A DNA stretch of 64,000 nt, from NCBI GenBank assembly GCA_034509425.1, contig JAVTVJ010000518.1, positions 310,001 to 374,000 on the forward strand, in the 5' to 3' direction. Below the pieces are notes generated by a model. The model had not been told where the DNA came from and searched no databases. It worked only from the letters and a program-made list of their open reading frames with translations. The first letter of the stretch is position 1; each line of letters begins with the position of its first letter. The position numbers and the translations under genes were made by a program. This document shows positions 1 to 13,330 of this stretch, piece by piece. The DNA comes from Eopsaltria australis. Its lineage: Eukaryota > Chordata > Aves > Passeriformes > Petroicidae.

Positions 1-1449
1 ATAAATAATTGTTTGACTTGTCAAAAGTATGCTGAAATGTACTTGACCTTTGCTTTATTCTAATGTAGGCTTTGTCATCAGTTCATTTTACTTCATTAAA
101 CTGAATATTGGAAAAAGAACGGAAATTGTTGAAAGAGTGATGTCTTATTATACCTTTTATACTATAGAATTGTGTACTGTGTGTTTGTGTACTGTGTGGG
201 ATAGGTAGATAACAGAGGTGAAAAGAAGGATTCCTAAATGCAATTAATGGGGTTGATAGAGCTCAAACTTACATTTATTATTTAGACTTCATGCAAGAAC
301 ACTGAATCCCACTTCCACTGAATTATAAAAAATCAGGCAAACCAGGTAACTGTGCATTCCAGAAAGCAATGTTCACTGTAGGAGTTCTGGCCTCTAGTCA
401 CTGCTCCAAGGATTAAAGGTATTTTACATCAAATTTCAGTGGAGTGCAGCACAGAACTCCCCCTAAGGAACCACACTAGTGCGAGATCTACAGCATCATG
501 TCTTTTGTTTACTCTTTCTTCTGCAAGGAATGTTCAGTTATTTCCTGAAAATTTTTAAATCTTCAACAGCACCCGCTGTAGAACAGTCTGCAATTTTACT
601 CAAGAAAACAACTAGGTTTTGCTTATTGGATTTTGAGTCTAGGGAATTCCCCTGGGGAATTTTCTGACATCCTTGGTTGATTTCATACAAGGAAGATAGT
701 GATGGTTGCTCTACATTCTAAATAAGCAAGTTAGGATGTTTTTAACCCTCAAAAATAAATATGGTGCTGAGTTTCCAGAGAGACTAGAAATCTAAAAATA
801 GCAAACTCACATAGGGTGACGTGGAAAAATTCCAATTTTTAGCATTTTTTAAAAACTTACATATATGCCATTCCTCCTATTAGGTAACTCAAATTGAAAA
901 TATGTAAAAATATTTTTTATTCATAGTGAACAAGTTTTGCTATTATAATGAAAACAGCAACTAAATCAAAAGCAAAAAACCAAGTAAGATAGAAAATCAA
1001 AACTAGGGAGTTAAACATAAGGTTTTTCTGTATTCATTCCAATCAATATAGAGAAACAACGCATGAGAATTACTTGCAGATATCTAAATTAAGAAAATCA
1101 GGAAGGTTACAGCAAATAGCACTGCAAATAAATGGCCCTCTTTAAACCACCTGAGTGAGGAAAATATGAATCTGTGCTGTTTGAATAAAGTGTAGACAAA
1201 TGGAAGAAATCAAAAACACAGGTCAAATTGTTTGAATTTTAAAAAAAGAACATTTTTTTCTGCTTGTTGCTATGAGACGGTGCTGGAGCTGACCTTGGTG
1301 CTGAGCAAAGTTCTCTAAAGAGTGGAAGAAATTCCCCTGATTGTATTAATCTGGAAAAAAATGGAACCAACTCTTCTCAAAAAATTTCAAGCATCCAAGA
1401 AGAAAGGTGTGTCTAACCTTTCCCTAGCTTTATATCAGAGTGATTTTGG

Positions 1450-1500
1450 TAAGGAAAAGAAGGGGGGGGGGGGGGGGGGAGGAGGGGGGGAAGGGGAAGG
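1450..1500 (+). repeat. Poly-G / purine tract (G18 core)
   Basis: An uninterrupted run of 18 G lies at 1462-1479. It is followed by further G blocks broken only by A, up to about 1500, so the + strand is all purine over roughly 50 bases. Such tracts can form G-quadruplexes or triplex DNA. It lies in otherwise AT-rich sequence. Confidence 0.95.
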
Positions 1501-3310
1501 AACAATTTGTAATTCAAGAGATGATCCTCAAATTCTGCTGAGTAAGAGACCAACTTGGTTAAATTGCAAGTTTTTTATTTTCAATCTTAAAGACAAAATA
1601 CTCAGAATCTGTAACACTGCATCTTGAAAACACAGACAAAATAAAGAGGTCAGGAGACATACGAGATATCATTATCAAGGGACTAAGTGGACTAAGTGCA
1701 GCATTTTTTCAACATGTATATTATTCATAATGTAGTCAAAAAAGTTAGCTTCCCACTTCACAGAGAGATGAAGAAAAAATCCTAAGTGTGAAGATTTTAA
1801 TACTTTTTTTTAAATTAGACTTCGTAACATTACTTTTAGCTTTTATTACACTTAGGGTTTTCAAGTTCTGTGAAAATTCATTCTAGACCCATAGTTTTTA
1901 TGTTCACAGGACATAATATCCATCGGGGGTGGGAAGCAGAGGGAATCAAAACCCAACAGCAGTGTGAATAAACCTACTCACAACCTTAACATGCTAATAC
2001 CACAAAATCCCATATCATTTCAAAGATTAGCAGCATGACCTGAGCTAAACTTGTGAGAGGCCAAATAATTTTTTTCCAGACAGTTTCACTAAAGACTGTA
2101 TCACCTTCCCCAGCCAACAAACTCAACGCAGCAATTTGAATAGTTATCTTATATTTCCTCTCTTCAAGATCTACTTTTAACTTACACTTTGCCGAATATA
2201 TTTTTAAAATGAGTTATGTGACTTGATAAGGCATTCTCTACCAAGTTTGTAAAACAGCCAGGTCATAGGTCATTACTGCATTGAAAACTGACAAATTACA
2301 TGTACATTTGCTGAAATGAAGAGCCAAATGGAGGTAAACAAAACATATTCAAAGCTAAAGACTTTATAGTTATTTTAATAACTTTTCCTCACTTTTTCTC
2401 AATTTTTCAGTCATTTACTGCCTTACGCTATCTGGCGCCTTCATTTTTAACAATATCTTAGCATGCATCCATATTCTTTAAAACAAGAAGTCCTGGAAAT
2501 TCTCATATTAAGATCCTCTGTGTTTGCACCATCTCAGAAATGAAAGACTACGGTAACTGAGCCAAACTCAAACTTAAATTAATCCATTGCCATAAAAAAA
2601 TCCTCAAGAGAACTCCTTGTAGAAAACCATCTTCTCATTTTTAATTTCAAGTTCTCTACTGGCTAACAGAGATTACCTTTTTGTTTCTTTAAATAAAAAC
2701 TTTTTTTAAAAATGCATGCATAAAATGATAATCTTCATATCTATCTACTAGATAGAAAGGAAACAAGAGTAAAACATCCAGATTCTCTGTGAACTGCAGT
2801 AAGAATATTGGTTTTTGTTAAAAATGTGCTCACTTAAAATTCTAAAAGCATAGCCTATGAAATTCTGTGGCAGGATAAGAACTCTAAAATTTTCTATTTG
2901 ACATCAAATCAGAGCAAGAGCAAGAGTTATCTGCATTTATTCAGAATGAGCCAGTATTATTTTCTAAGCTGACAAACATGATCCTTAACTGAGGTCATTT
3001 TAGCACTTAAGATGTATGTTTTATACTAGAGTTTACTTCTGTAGTTAGCTTGCTTTAAAGAAAATAAAAGTAAATATTTAAAGGAGACGTGCCTCAATAT
3101 CTGACATGTGGGAAACAAAAATATTTTTCTCTTATCTTATAATATTTATTTGGATTAATATAAACCAGTGTGGTTTACTTATAATATATATATAATTCAT
3201 TCATATAAAATAATAGAATGTTGCTTCTATTATTTTAGAATGTATATGGAATATGTATGCAAAGGATGCACTATAACCAAACCACATGGAATTAAAGCTT
3301 TCTCCAATTG

Positions 3311-3342
3311 TTCTTTTTTTCTTTTTTTTTTCCTTTTTTTTT
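3311..3342 (+). repeat. Polypyrimidine (T-rich) tract
   Basis: Runs of 7-10 T are separated by single or double C, giving 32 pyrimidines in a row on the + strand. It ends in TTAG, so it resembles a splice acceptor tract, but no coding frame follows. Confidence 0.8.
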
Positions 3343-5880
3343 AGACAAGAGAAATTGAAAGCCTCAAAGGTTAATTTCTAATAGAAAAAGTCTGTGATTA
3401 AGATTGAGGCAATCTGTGCTGTATTCCACAGATGAGTACAAAAACAATTTTACTTTCCTTATTGTTATGCACACAATAAACAGATTTTTACAAAAATCCT
3501 GAGCGAAGATCCTATCTTGATGTCAGGAGACTACTGTCTCATATTGTTTTTTACCCACAGACTAAGCTGTCCCCTCAGGCATTACAAAGAACTTCATGTT
3601 TGTGGTTTAGTTCACACTTTGAAATACATAATTTTCTTTTTCTTTACTGTAGAAAGGAGCTTCAGCTGTGAATCAGTCTCTTCTTAACACCACATACTTA
3701 AGACCCCAATTTATATAGGAAAATTAATTAAAATGACTTTATGTAGGATCCAGCAATTCTGGTTGGTGAAATAATTTCATATTGTCTTTAGGAATATTTT
3801 TCAAAGTACATTTAAGATAGGTAACAAGAAAAAAATTGCCTTATAATCTATGACTTTACGTTATTAACATTTTTCTAATGGATAGGTAGAAAAAAAAGAG
3901 ACTCTTGTAGTTGTATTTAAAAAAAGCGACAAACTACTAAGGAAGGTGTGTAGGATAAAAATTTTATACTGGTCTGTGTTTATTGTGCACACACACTCAT
4001 TTTTTTATTTCTTCAGTTCGAATCTGTTTAGTCATGTGCTGTTCTACACAAAATTTACATATACTCTTGTATTTCCTACAAAATAAAGTACTAAACACAT
4101 ATAATTTAGAAGTATATTTAATATGTTGAAATCCGAAGATGCATTCAGAGAAATTCAAAATAATAGCTTTTGTGGGTGATAATTAAGGAAAGATCTGACA
4201 TCCTTTAGGTATATTGAACATAAAGTACATCACAAAGCATGTGAATACCCCCTTCTGCTACAAACTACTTAAAATGAATGATCCTGACATTTGCACTTTT
4301 CTCAAACTAAACAAATGTGTTACTTGATAGCAAGTATGCCTCCCATGATGTGTTCTCTAAATTAATTACTAGGTGCTTTGCATTCCTCTTTCTGGGATGT
4401 CTTTCTAGATGAGTTTGTTGTAAACTTTGTTCACAGGAAACAATAAACAAGGGGACTTTTTTTTCCTCTGGGAAAGTATATGTTATTGTCACAGGTATAA
4501 TGTCAGAAGAACCCCTGTAACTGGTTTGGAGGAAATATGTGTGCTAAAAATTACAATATTTTAAAGATAGTTATTAGTTATACCTTGTAGACTCTTCCCT
4601 TATCTTTCACAATTTAGCTAATTAAATTTGAGTATGTGCTCTGGTTTTCTGCAAGAATATAAACTTTATTGTTTGATTTTTTAAACTGTATTTTTGAAAA
4701 CTGCTCGGAAGAATGCAGGATTCTGCAACAGGTTATCATCCACAAAGGGTTATCTATCTTAGAAGCAGAGTTTGTCCAATAAAAGAAATAAATCTATGAA
4801 ATCCAAATAGTGAACCAATGAAAGTGAGACAATTTTTAAAAAAGTAACAAAAAAACCTGTTTAAATGTCCATTATGAAGCAGATTAAATTAATCTGACTT
4901 AAACAGAGTAGATTAATTATGTATAAAAGAAAATGTTTTCACTGCAGTAGTTTACTGAATAATAAATGTTTAATGCCATATTTTGAAAAGTAGAAATTTG
5001 GAGTACAATAAAAATGTGTTTACAGAGTGGTTTTCTTTGAATTGTATTTAATCAAGGATTTCAAGAGTTTGGAAATTGGTGTCATTCAGAATCCAATGAA
5101 ATATTCCTTAAGAATAAGGATAATAAATAAAAAATACAAAAACAACAAAAAAATTACATTATTTACATTTTCACATTATATTTGATTCAATTCAATCTGA
5201 TTTTATCTGAAGATGTTGAGTTTTCCATAAAATTCGTGACTATTCTAAATCACGGTTAGACTGTCATTGTCTGCTGTAAAGAGGCATCTTACATAAGTAA
5301 AAACCAGCTACTGTGTGCATCACTAGCACAGAGAAGCTACAAGAGACCTGTAGGAGGGGCATAGTCTGGGAGCATTTCCCAGGTCCAGAAACAACTTCCA
5401 GTTGCCTCTCAACTTCATCCCCAGCTGCTCAGTTTCTGAAGGAAAACAACAAAACACAGCCAATTTATGATCTGTAAGTGAGGACCAGATTGCCTTTGGT
5501 TAAAATTTTAGACAGCAGGGGCCAAGACACTGCGAAGTTTCTCTGCCTTGTTTGTATGCGAACAATAATGTTATTGCTTAGTATTTACTTCAGTCTCTCA
5601 AGACAGATTCCAAAATATAAGTCATCTTTCTTCAGAACTTCTCTGTTGTTGAGTCACATTTATTCTAGGTACCTTGCAGTGTTGACATCAAGAAAACAGA
5701 CAGAATTATGAATCAAAAAGTGAGATTAGGAATTCCTCGCTGTAAAACTTTATAAAACTTATGTAAGTTTCAGGATTCTGAATAAAATTATTACAATGCA
5801 TGAGTTAAAGATGCAGTAAAGAAGGAAGGACAATTGTGACACTTTAATGCAAATTACTCAAAGGCATGTTTTTATCACAA

Positions 5881-5936
5881 AATTTTTCCTTTTTTTGCTT
5901 CTTTTTCCTTTTTTTGTTTTTTTTCATTTTGCTACA
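5881..5936 (+). repeat. T-rich low-complexity tract
   Basis: Repeated (T)5-8 blocks are interrupted by C or G. The open frame across it at about 5.85-6.05 kb is a run of Phe/Leu produced by this tract, not a gene. Confidence 0.7.
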
Positions 5937-8726
5937 GTTTTGCGAATGCATGTGAAGAGATTAGGGAGAGTGTTAACTGCATGGTTGGCTTTTATTTTTC
6001 TTATAAAGAAAGGGAAGGCAATAAATAAAATATTTAAAATACCTTAGATATAATGCTCTTATAATTGAAACAAAAGTGACAATTACAAGGTGTGGCATAG
6101 CTATTGCTGCTTATGTACAAATGTCAGATCCAGAACATGATTTTATACTCCTTATTCCTGAACTTTAAGCATCTTGTTTTGAATAGTGCACTTGTTCCAA
6201 ATGTTATCAGCAGCATGTATCTAAGAGATGCTTAAGTTTTGCCCATGGTTCAGAAACATTCTTCTGGGGCAGTTCCAATGTCAACTGCCTGCACAAAAGC
6301 AAATTCATTCCTGTAAAGCCAAAAGCATGAGACTGGTAGGGCGTATGAAGAGCAAAACTAATAGTCAGGAGTCTCCAGGTCTGTCATAAAACTATTCACA
6401 AATCCCAGATTCCAGAAATTAACATATGATGATGGAAAAAAGGGTTCAGGGAATCTTGCCATGTTCTTTAATTCAAGTCAAAGTGTTTATAAAAATTGGG
6501 TTGGCTCTGTTTAAAACAGGATTAGTTACATATTTATAACTCACTAGGGTGTTATTTTTTCAGGGAAGTCTAAGCATTGACACAATGCTGCAGAATATAT
6601 TAAGCCCTCAGAATTTCTGTAGTCTAAGAGCTTTCATTTATTTGCCAAATGCTTTTTCTATTATTCCAGGGCACAGAGAAGGACCTTGAAAATCTCTATT
6701 TACTATCTCTACTATCTATTTGTATTGAGTGAATCAGTTACTTTGTGCAGTCTGTTATATTTTCTGTCACTGAAAGAAGTGGTTGTGGATCAATTAAAAT
6801 TGTTCTTGCTGTTTTCCTATACAGATTGTATTTCTGAAACGGTTCATGATGGGGAAGAAAATGAACAAGAAAACAATTATTAAGTTGTCTTACCACGAAC
6901 AAATGGCCATCACTCCTGAAAAAGCTCCTCCCTAAGGCTGAGATAAAATCACCTGTGGCAGAGAATTACTGAGGGATTGAGTTAAACTCACTGTATAAAG
7001 GGTAATGCTTGCCTGTCTCTCAACTCTGCACTAATAGCTTATTCTTTCACCTGCTGCTCAAGGTCAGAATACAGGTTTCAGTTTGCCTATTTCTTGCTTT
7101 TTTAATATTTTATGCCACTAATGTATTATTTTTCTCAAGACTAAAGAGGAATTTTCCCCTGAGCTTCAGACTGACTTTTGAGTGAAATATGGAGGCACTC
7201 TGTTTTCTCATAGAAAACTCTAGACTTACTGTACGATTTAACAAGCTTCAGGTACTAATTTCAAAAATTGAACTATTTCCTAATAGCACTCAGAAAAGGA
7301 CTGAGGCAATAGTGTCTCACAAGAACAGCAAAGAGTGGTGTAACAACTCATGCATGCAGATTCCTTTTCCTTGAATACCAGAAGGTTAATATGTCCTAAG
7401 CACGGGCTGAGAATAATCTTTTTGAAAAAGGAAGAAGAAAAGAATGAAGGCCTGCATTACTACATTAATTGGTAAGGACACAGGTTAACAAAACAATGTC
7501 CCTCACATCTTTTCTTTTGACTTGCAAATTAGAGACAATACCAGCAAGAAAACCAAAGCCATTATTTGGAAAATAAAAATGTTTGGGCAGGTTTGAAAAC
7601 ACTCCCTAAAAAGAATGAAAATTCTTTCTGAAGGGTATAATTTGCTTACTTGAAAATGATACGTATTCTTAAACCATCAAATTGAAAGGCTGATATCCCA
7701 GCAGACCATGTTTGATAACTTGCCCAGAGCACAACAAAAAGATAGGCTTGGAATTCTTTTATTTTCACAGACTAAAGAGACATAGTCAGTGAGGAGCTGA
7801 GTGCTTCACTTAATGTATTTCAAAATATCTTGGGAGAAAATCCTATCCTTTAAAATTTTGGCTCTGAGGGTTAGTTGGAGGACAATAGTACTAACAAGAA
7901 TGTAAGAGGCTTCATGTCATACCCATTTGTGTGGGATTTCACATCTCATTGTTTGTAAAAAGTAGCTGGGTTTTGATCCAGTTTGATGCATGCTTATCAA
8001 AGAACAGTTAAAAAGATATGTTTATATATAAGATACCTTCTTTGTCTCTTTTGAACAGTGAAATCTAATCTTACCTACCTATTTACAGAGTGAGACAGAA
8101 GTATTCCTCAGTGAATTACACAAAGAAGCCTGGGCATTTTGCCAAAGAGTACTGGCAGGTCTTCCAACTGGAAATGTATATATTTTTTATAATGCACATC
8201 TACTTTTGAGGAGACTCTGCTTGCTTTTTCAAGGTTATTAAAGTTATTCAAGGAATCTTCTTGCTCTTGTCTGTACCATATGCAAAACATCAAAATTACA
8301 AGTGGCTGAGCATTTGGTTTGAACCAACATTGCTTGTGTTTAAAATAGAGGCCATGCAAAAGATAATAGGAATGAAAACAAATAAGTCACTAAATATATT
8401 TTGAAATATTTCAAGGTAATTTACACAATTAAACCTGTATTATGGTGTTTGCTAAAAAGATGATAATAAATTATGAGACACAAAATAACTGCTTCACTCA
8501 ACTGAAAAAACAAAACCAAAATTAAAACAAAATGTAAAGTGGTCTTAAGTTGTATGAGACATCTTTAGTGTGAAATATTGTTTTATTGTTTCCTTACATC
8601 TTTTATTGTTTATCTCTGCTTTGAAAATCGATTCAGATTTTTTTCATCATTGTTTCCTACATTCAACAGTTTAGATAGAAGTCTTTTGTTAAATGAGACT
8701 GAAAGAAGACATAGTATTCTCAAGGT

Positions 8727-8780
8727 GAGTATACCCATGTCCATTTGAGAACGGAGTATACCCATATACATCTGAGAATT
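8727..8780 (+). repeat. 27-bp tandem duplication, two copies
   Basis: Copies at 8727-8753 and 8754-8780 both begin GAGTATACCCAT and end in TGAGAA plus two bases. They differ at only a few positions. They lie about 150 bp upstream of a CR1 3' end. Confidence 0.85.
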
Positions 8781-8935
8781 GAATTTCTAAATGTATGTTA
8801 ATAGTTTGGCTAACCTAAAATGACATAATGATGGATTGTTGGTTAGTATTCACTATTTGTATTTACGTTAGGTAGGTTTCAATTCTATACAGGACATAAA
8901 ACATTCAGAAAAATGGTGTGTGTATATATACAAAG

Positions 8936-9383
8936 AGAAATGGTCAGGGGACTGGAGCACCTTCCCTATGAGGACAGGCTCAGGGAACTGATGCTATGCA
9001 GGATGGAGAAGATAAGGCCCTGGGGGGACCTTATAGCAGCCTTCCACTGCCTAAATGGGGCCTACAAAAAAGCTAGAGAGGGGCTTTTCACAAGGGCATG
9101 ATTGGACAAAGAAGAATTACTTAAAACTTAAAGGGAATGGATTTAAATTAGATATTAAGAAGAAATTAGAAAATCTTTTCTGTTAATGTTGTGAAGCACT
9201 GAGCCAGGTGGTCCAGAGAAGCTGTGGATGCCCCATCCCTGGAAGTGTTCAAGGCCAAGTTGGATGGGGCTTTGAGGAACATGGTCTTTTGAAAGGTGTC
9301 CCTGCCCATGGCAGGATGGTTGGAACTAGGTGATCTTAAAGGTGCTTTCCAACCCAAATAATTCTGTTTCTAACATTCTATGT
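8936..9383 (+). mobile_element. CR1 LINE, 3' terminal fragment
   Basis: The fragment starts in the end of the CR1 ORF2/3' UTR boundary ('gactggagcacc...gaggacaggctcaggga'). It runs through the familiar 3' block ('agaagctgtggatgccccatccctggaagtgttcaaggcc', seen in pieces) to 'ggttggaactaggtgatctt'. It ends in degenerate ATTCTRTG-type terminal repeats. CR1 is the main avian non-LTR retrotransposon and is usually 5'-truncated like this copy. There are several internal deletions and no usable open frame. The open frames at 8.9-9.1 kb (+) and 9.17-9.36 kb (-) are products of this element. Confidence 0.93.
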
Positions 9384-12339
9384 ATACATGTATGTACTTG
9401 TTTATAAAGTTATTTCACTGCTGTCTGCTACACTTCATCTAGAATTTTTTGCAAGATACTGTGTATCCATGGTAAAAGCTATGTTTCTGAACATCAACAT
9501 GTTCAAGTTGTTTTTATTTCTTGGTATATGACATTCAGAAAGAACATCTAAAACTTCTACAGGTTATTTACATTATTCTGTTGCACAAAATAAACTGGAG
9601 GGAGAAATCTGGATTTCCAAATTTTAAGCTAAAATACTTTTTGGACAATGGTGGCCTCAAACATTCTTTCTCACACATCACCATTTAATCTGAAAATGGC
9701 ACAAGAAATCTTCATTAGCATGAAAAATGAAGTGTTTTTCTTTCAGTACAAATTAATCTAAACATTTCTCATCCTTTTAATGAAGAATGTGAGGGTGATC
9801 TTGATTTTCAGGTTTGATTGGGCAGAAAAATTGTAATATTATTGTTAACTTGTAAAATAGCAATCAAAATATTTAAATGGAAGTCATCTCTGTTTTGCAG
9901 AGATTCTATTACCAATGCAGCATTTTCTTATAAGATCACTTGTACAAGATTGAGGAGAGCTGCTACAGGTAGCATAAAAACAAACAGAAGAACACAAGTT
10001 TTCTTGTTAACTACACTAAGTGATTGGCTATATCATCTATTACATAAAGAATTAAGTTTAGTACATAATGTAGAAAAACCTTCTTGTTAGTTTCTTAAAT
10101 ATAGGTCTTTCACTTCAGTCTTAGAAAAAAATTGCTAATGAGAGATTTTTCTTTTGTGTTTGCTTTTGCAGTTATTTTTTACTTCAAAATTAAATTCAGG
10201 GAGGTTTTAACAGCTGTTAATATGGCCAAGCTTAATGTATTGCATATTGGTATGAGAAAATACATAAGAAGCTAGAATCAAAAATATTTTGGTTTTTATA
10301 GTCACAAGAGCTGCTGAATTCCAAAACTAATATGGATTCTAGAGAGTTTAAAAAAGTCTATATATATCAACTACATCCACCAAATAATTTTGTGACTACT
10401 GCTCTGTTTCCTTTCCAATGCAAGATCCTATTGTTAGGGAAAATGCATTGCATTCAGGTAAGTCAAACGAATATAAGATATAGGGTATTCAGAGAAATAG
10501 TGGTTAGGGTTTCTTTTTCCCTTTAAAAAAAAACTCAGTACCTTGCACTTATTAATTGTTTTTGCATTTTATATATCATGTTTTCTCAGAAATTGTTATT
10601 GTGGTGATGATTTTTGACTGCTCGTGATTTTTCCAAACGTTCACAATTGGTTGTTGTAAGGGAGAGAGTGAGGACATTATGACATATCCTCTCCTTTCTG
10701 TCCAAGAAGAGAGATGTGAACAGTAATGGAGTCTGACAACCTTTTATAAACCAAACTTCACTGAGGCAGTAAGAAAAATGAGTAGCAATGCACTCATATG
10801 GCAACTCACCCAATGCCCTGCCTACATCAGACTGCCAGGACACTTGAAGTTCTCTGTCTTCTGACAGCAACAGACAATTGTGCAAATACAGTTTGAATGC
10901 AGGTAAGACCCACATCACCCCTTAGTTCCACAATGTCAGTGTGGTTTGAAACAATCCTACCTCACATGTGTAATGTGGGCAGCATCTTGCTTGCACTGGC
11001 AGTGGCATCAAGGGGCAGGAGGCAGGAGGCAGGCTGTCAGGAGTCTGTGACATTGATCAAGAATCCAGATGTTAAGATACATCATTTTTCTGTCATTAAA
11101 ACAATATTTTCAAATAATGAAGAAATGAAAAATAGAGGAAGTGCCCATAGATATTAAGTGCATTTGGATATGTTGCAATAAATGACCAATTTCCAGACTG
11201 CAGACTGTTTTTGATATCAAATAGGTCCCAAAAGAACCATAAGGACCACTCTGAACTAGGCAAATATAACTGTGGCAGCCTGAATTATTCTATTGAGCAA
11301 TAATCTGTGACTACTGAACAACAACCAAAATAATTTTACTAATGAGATCAAAATCAAATTTAAAGGTGTAGAAGGGTACCTTTTAATAAATGTAAAATGC
11401 CTTTTGAACTAAACTTGTGGTTGAAGCTCATGGGGAAAGTTGTCAAGCTATTTATTATGCTTACAACTCTAGTCTGAGTAGTCAAGCCATTGATTCCTCT
11501 AATTGTAAAAAATGTCTGTCTTTGAAAGATTAATTTGTTTATAAACCTAAACCAGCAGAAAAATATGTTCTTAATGCACAAATAATTGCATATTCTCATG
11601 TTTTAATTTAAAATTCTCAGTCACTTATTTCTGTGCTGCAATTATTATGTATTTTATTTATGTGTATGTGTGAAAATGTGCATATCTATGTATATTTTCT
11701 GTGCCATTATCACAGTCAAGATCAAACTATTTATCTTGCATGGCTTATAAAATCAGCCAGCCCAATTTTAATCTTAAAATTGATTAAATAATTTCAAGTC
11801 AATTTTTATTTGTTTAACAGCATTCCAAGAGTATTTTATCAATATGAACAGATAATCTGTATAAAGGGATTTTTGGAGCAGAAGATATACAGGGCTGTCT
11901 TTCTTCTATGTGTGTACTTTATAGATCCTGGTAAGATATCTGGTATGAGCAGTCCTATTAAAGTGTTTTGCTATCTATACAAAATCCGGAATACTTTCTA
12001 TGCTGAATTTAAAAATATAAATATGTTTCTATGTGAACCTTGTTTTTTGGTTTATGGTTAAAGAGCAACCAGAGTAGATTTCATTTACCCTTTCACTAAT
12101 TCTGATTAATCATTTGGTCATCTGTAAATAATAGACTACAAATAAACATAAACTTCTGATAAAGCTAGACAAAAGTAACATTCCAGTTGTTCATCTTTAG
12201 TATGTTTCTCTGTGACATTGTCACTATCCTTCATTTCATTGTAAAGGAGTATGTATTGTTTCCTGTTACTTACCCTATAGATTCCTCTAGTGTTACACCT
12301 CTCAGTTTTCAAGAAAAGGGCAGATGCAAGAAATGAAGC
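9384..12339. other. Intergenic sequence, no gene seen
   Basis: AT-rich unique sequence. The stretch at about 10.6-11.05 kb is somewhat richer in GC and contains three 7-bp units (GGCAGGA) at 11014-11034 and an isolated CAG/GTAAGA donor-like site near 10.9 kb. No partner exon or protein similarity could be recognised. Confidence 0.5.
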
Positions 12340-13330
12340 CTTGTACTGTTAGCCCTTCTTCTTTGTCAGTGCAGCCAATGATACTGCCAAGAGAAACCAA
12401 GCTTAAACATATCAGGGCTCTGGGACAAGGCTGAAGAGGTCAGGTCAGGAACCAAGGTAGTTCTGTATTATTTTGTCAGTAAAACAGAAAGGCAGAGGTA
12501 GGAGCAGAGATACCCTGTAGGTCAACATTTGAGTGCATAGCAAGTATTGCATGCAAAGCTTTGGTTTTTATAGCAGTCCACTTTTTTTGAAGAATGAGCA
12601 ACTGTTGGGAGATAGAAAACACCTGACAGAGTAAAACAGCATCAAGTTTGCCAGTAGGCCTGCTAACTTACTGAGGTGGACTTTAAACTTGGTTTGCTGG
12701 GGCATAGTGCCGAATGTCTGAAGAAAAGTTTAGACCCAAAAGACGTTAAGTCTCTGGAGGATAGCATAGTTGGGGATGCTGTTTCAGGTTGCCTGAAAAA
12801 AAATGAACTATCACTGAGGATGAAGTGAAAAATGCCTGTTAGCAAATGGTTGCAACATAGAAACAAACATTTGGACGTAGAACTTTGTGACCAGTCACAG
12901 AGAAATATTTGTCTTATGATTACAGAGCCATTGTAGGATAACACTTGTGACTAAAGTTCTGCAGTTGTTGGATAGAAGTAATTTAGGAAGGACAAGAAAG
13001 GAAAGCAGGGGTTCTTTGCCTTGAAACCGGTGATGAGGCTGTCAAAAACTTACTTATAAAGATCCGAGGAAAGATTTAATCACACTGGTATCTGCTCAAA
13101 GGAAAATGGTGGTCACAACTAGGAAAATTTCTACAAAGGGTCAAGGACAATTTTTATGTAGGTGATCAACAAACATTTAGGGAAGGCATTCTGCTGGATC
13201 TGCTAATCATAAACAAGAACTTTTTCAGGATGCAAAAGCAGAGGGAAGTCTTTGCTGCAACAAACTTGAGGCTTAACATTCTAAAAGAAGTGAACAAAGC
13301 CAGAATAAAATTGGAGTATACTACTTGAAA
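12340..13330 (+). mobile_element. Old CR1 LINE, 5' region and endonuclease part
   Basis: The better supported part is 12.88-13.33 kb. On the + strand it aligns by eye with the CR1 ORF2 AP-endonuclease domain. The TETWWD-type segment is degraded at about 12.92-12.96 kb. It is followed by an 'ATCTGCTGGAAGG'-like block near 13.09 kb and by a frame reading roughly DNFYVGDQQ...LLDLLIINKN near 13.15-13.22 kb. In CR1 the corresponding segment is 'DNFL...LLDLLLTNK'. The part upstream to about 12.34 kb probably belongs to the same element but is assigned only by position and style. It carries many stops and indels, so it is far older than the 55-kb copy and is inactive. Confidence 0.6.

Larger units (their letters stand above)
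1..8935. other. Unique AT-rich intergenic sequence
   Basis: No gene or recognisable transposon is visible. The sequence is AT-rich and non-repetitive apart from the simple tracts listed separately. Open frames here are at most about 100 codons, mostly begin at GTG or TTG, and one of them only translates the poly-G tract near 1.47 kb as a glycine run. No splice-site-framed exon with a recognisable protein stood out. It may be intergenic or the inside of a very long intron; the sequence alone does not decide. Confidence 0.6.

Noticed and set aside
1322..1627. Glycine-run frame of 101 codons
   Set aside because: It begins at a non-ATG codon and its glycine run is only the poly-G tract.
4010..4035. 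TTCGAATC motif resembling a tRNA B box
   Set aside because: No matching A box, acceptor stem or cloverleaf around it.
10890..10925. CAG/GTAAGA donor-like site after a short open stretch
   Set aside because: No matching acceptor or recognisable exon sequence; single donor-like sites are frequent by chance.
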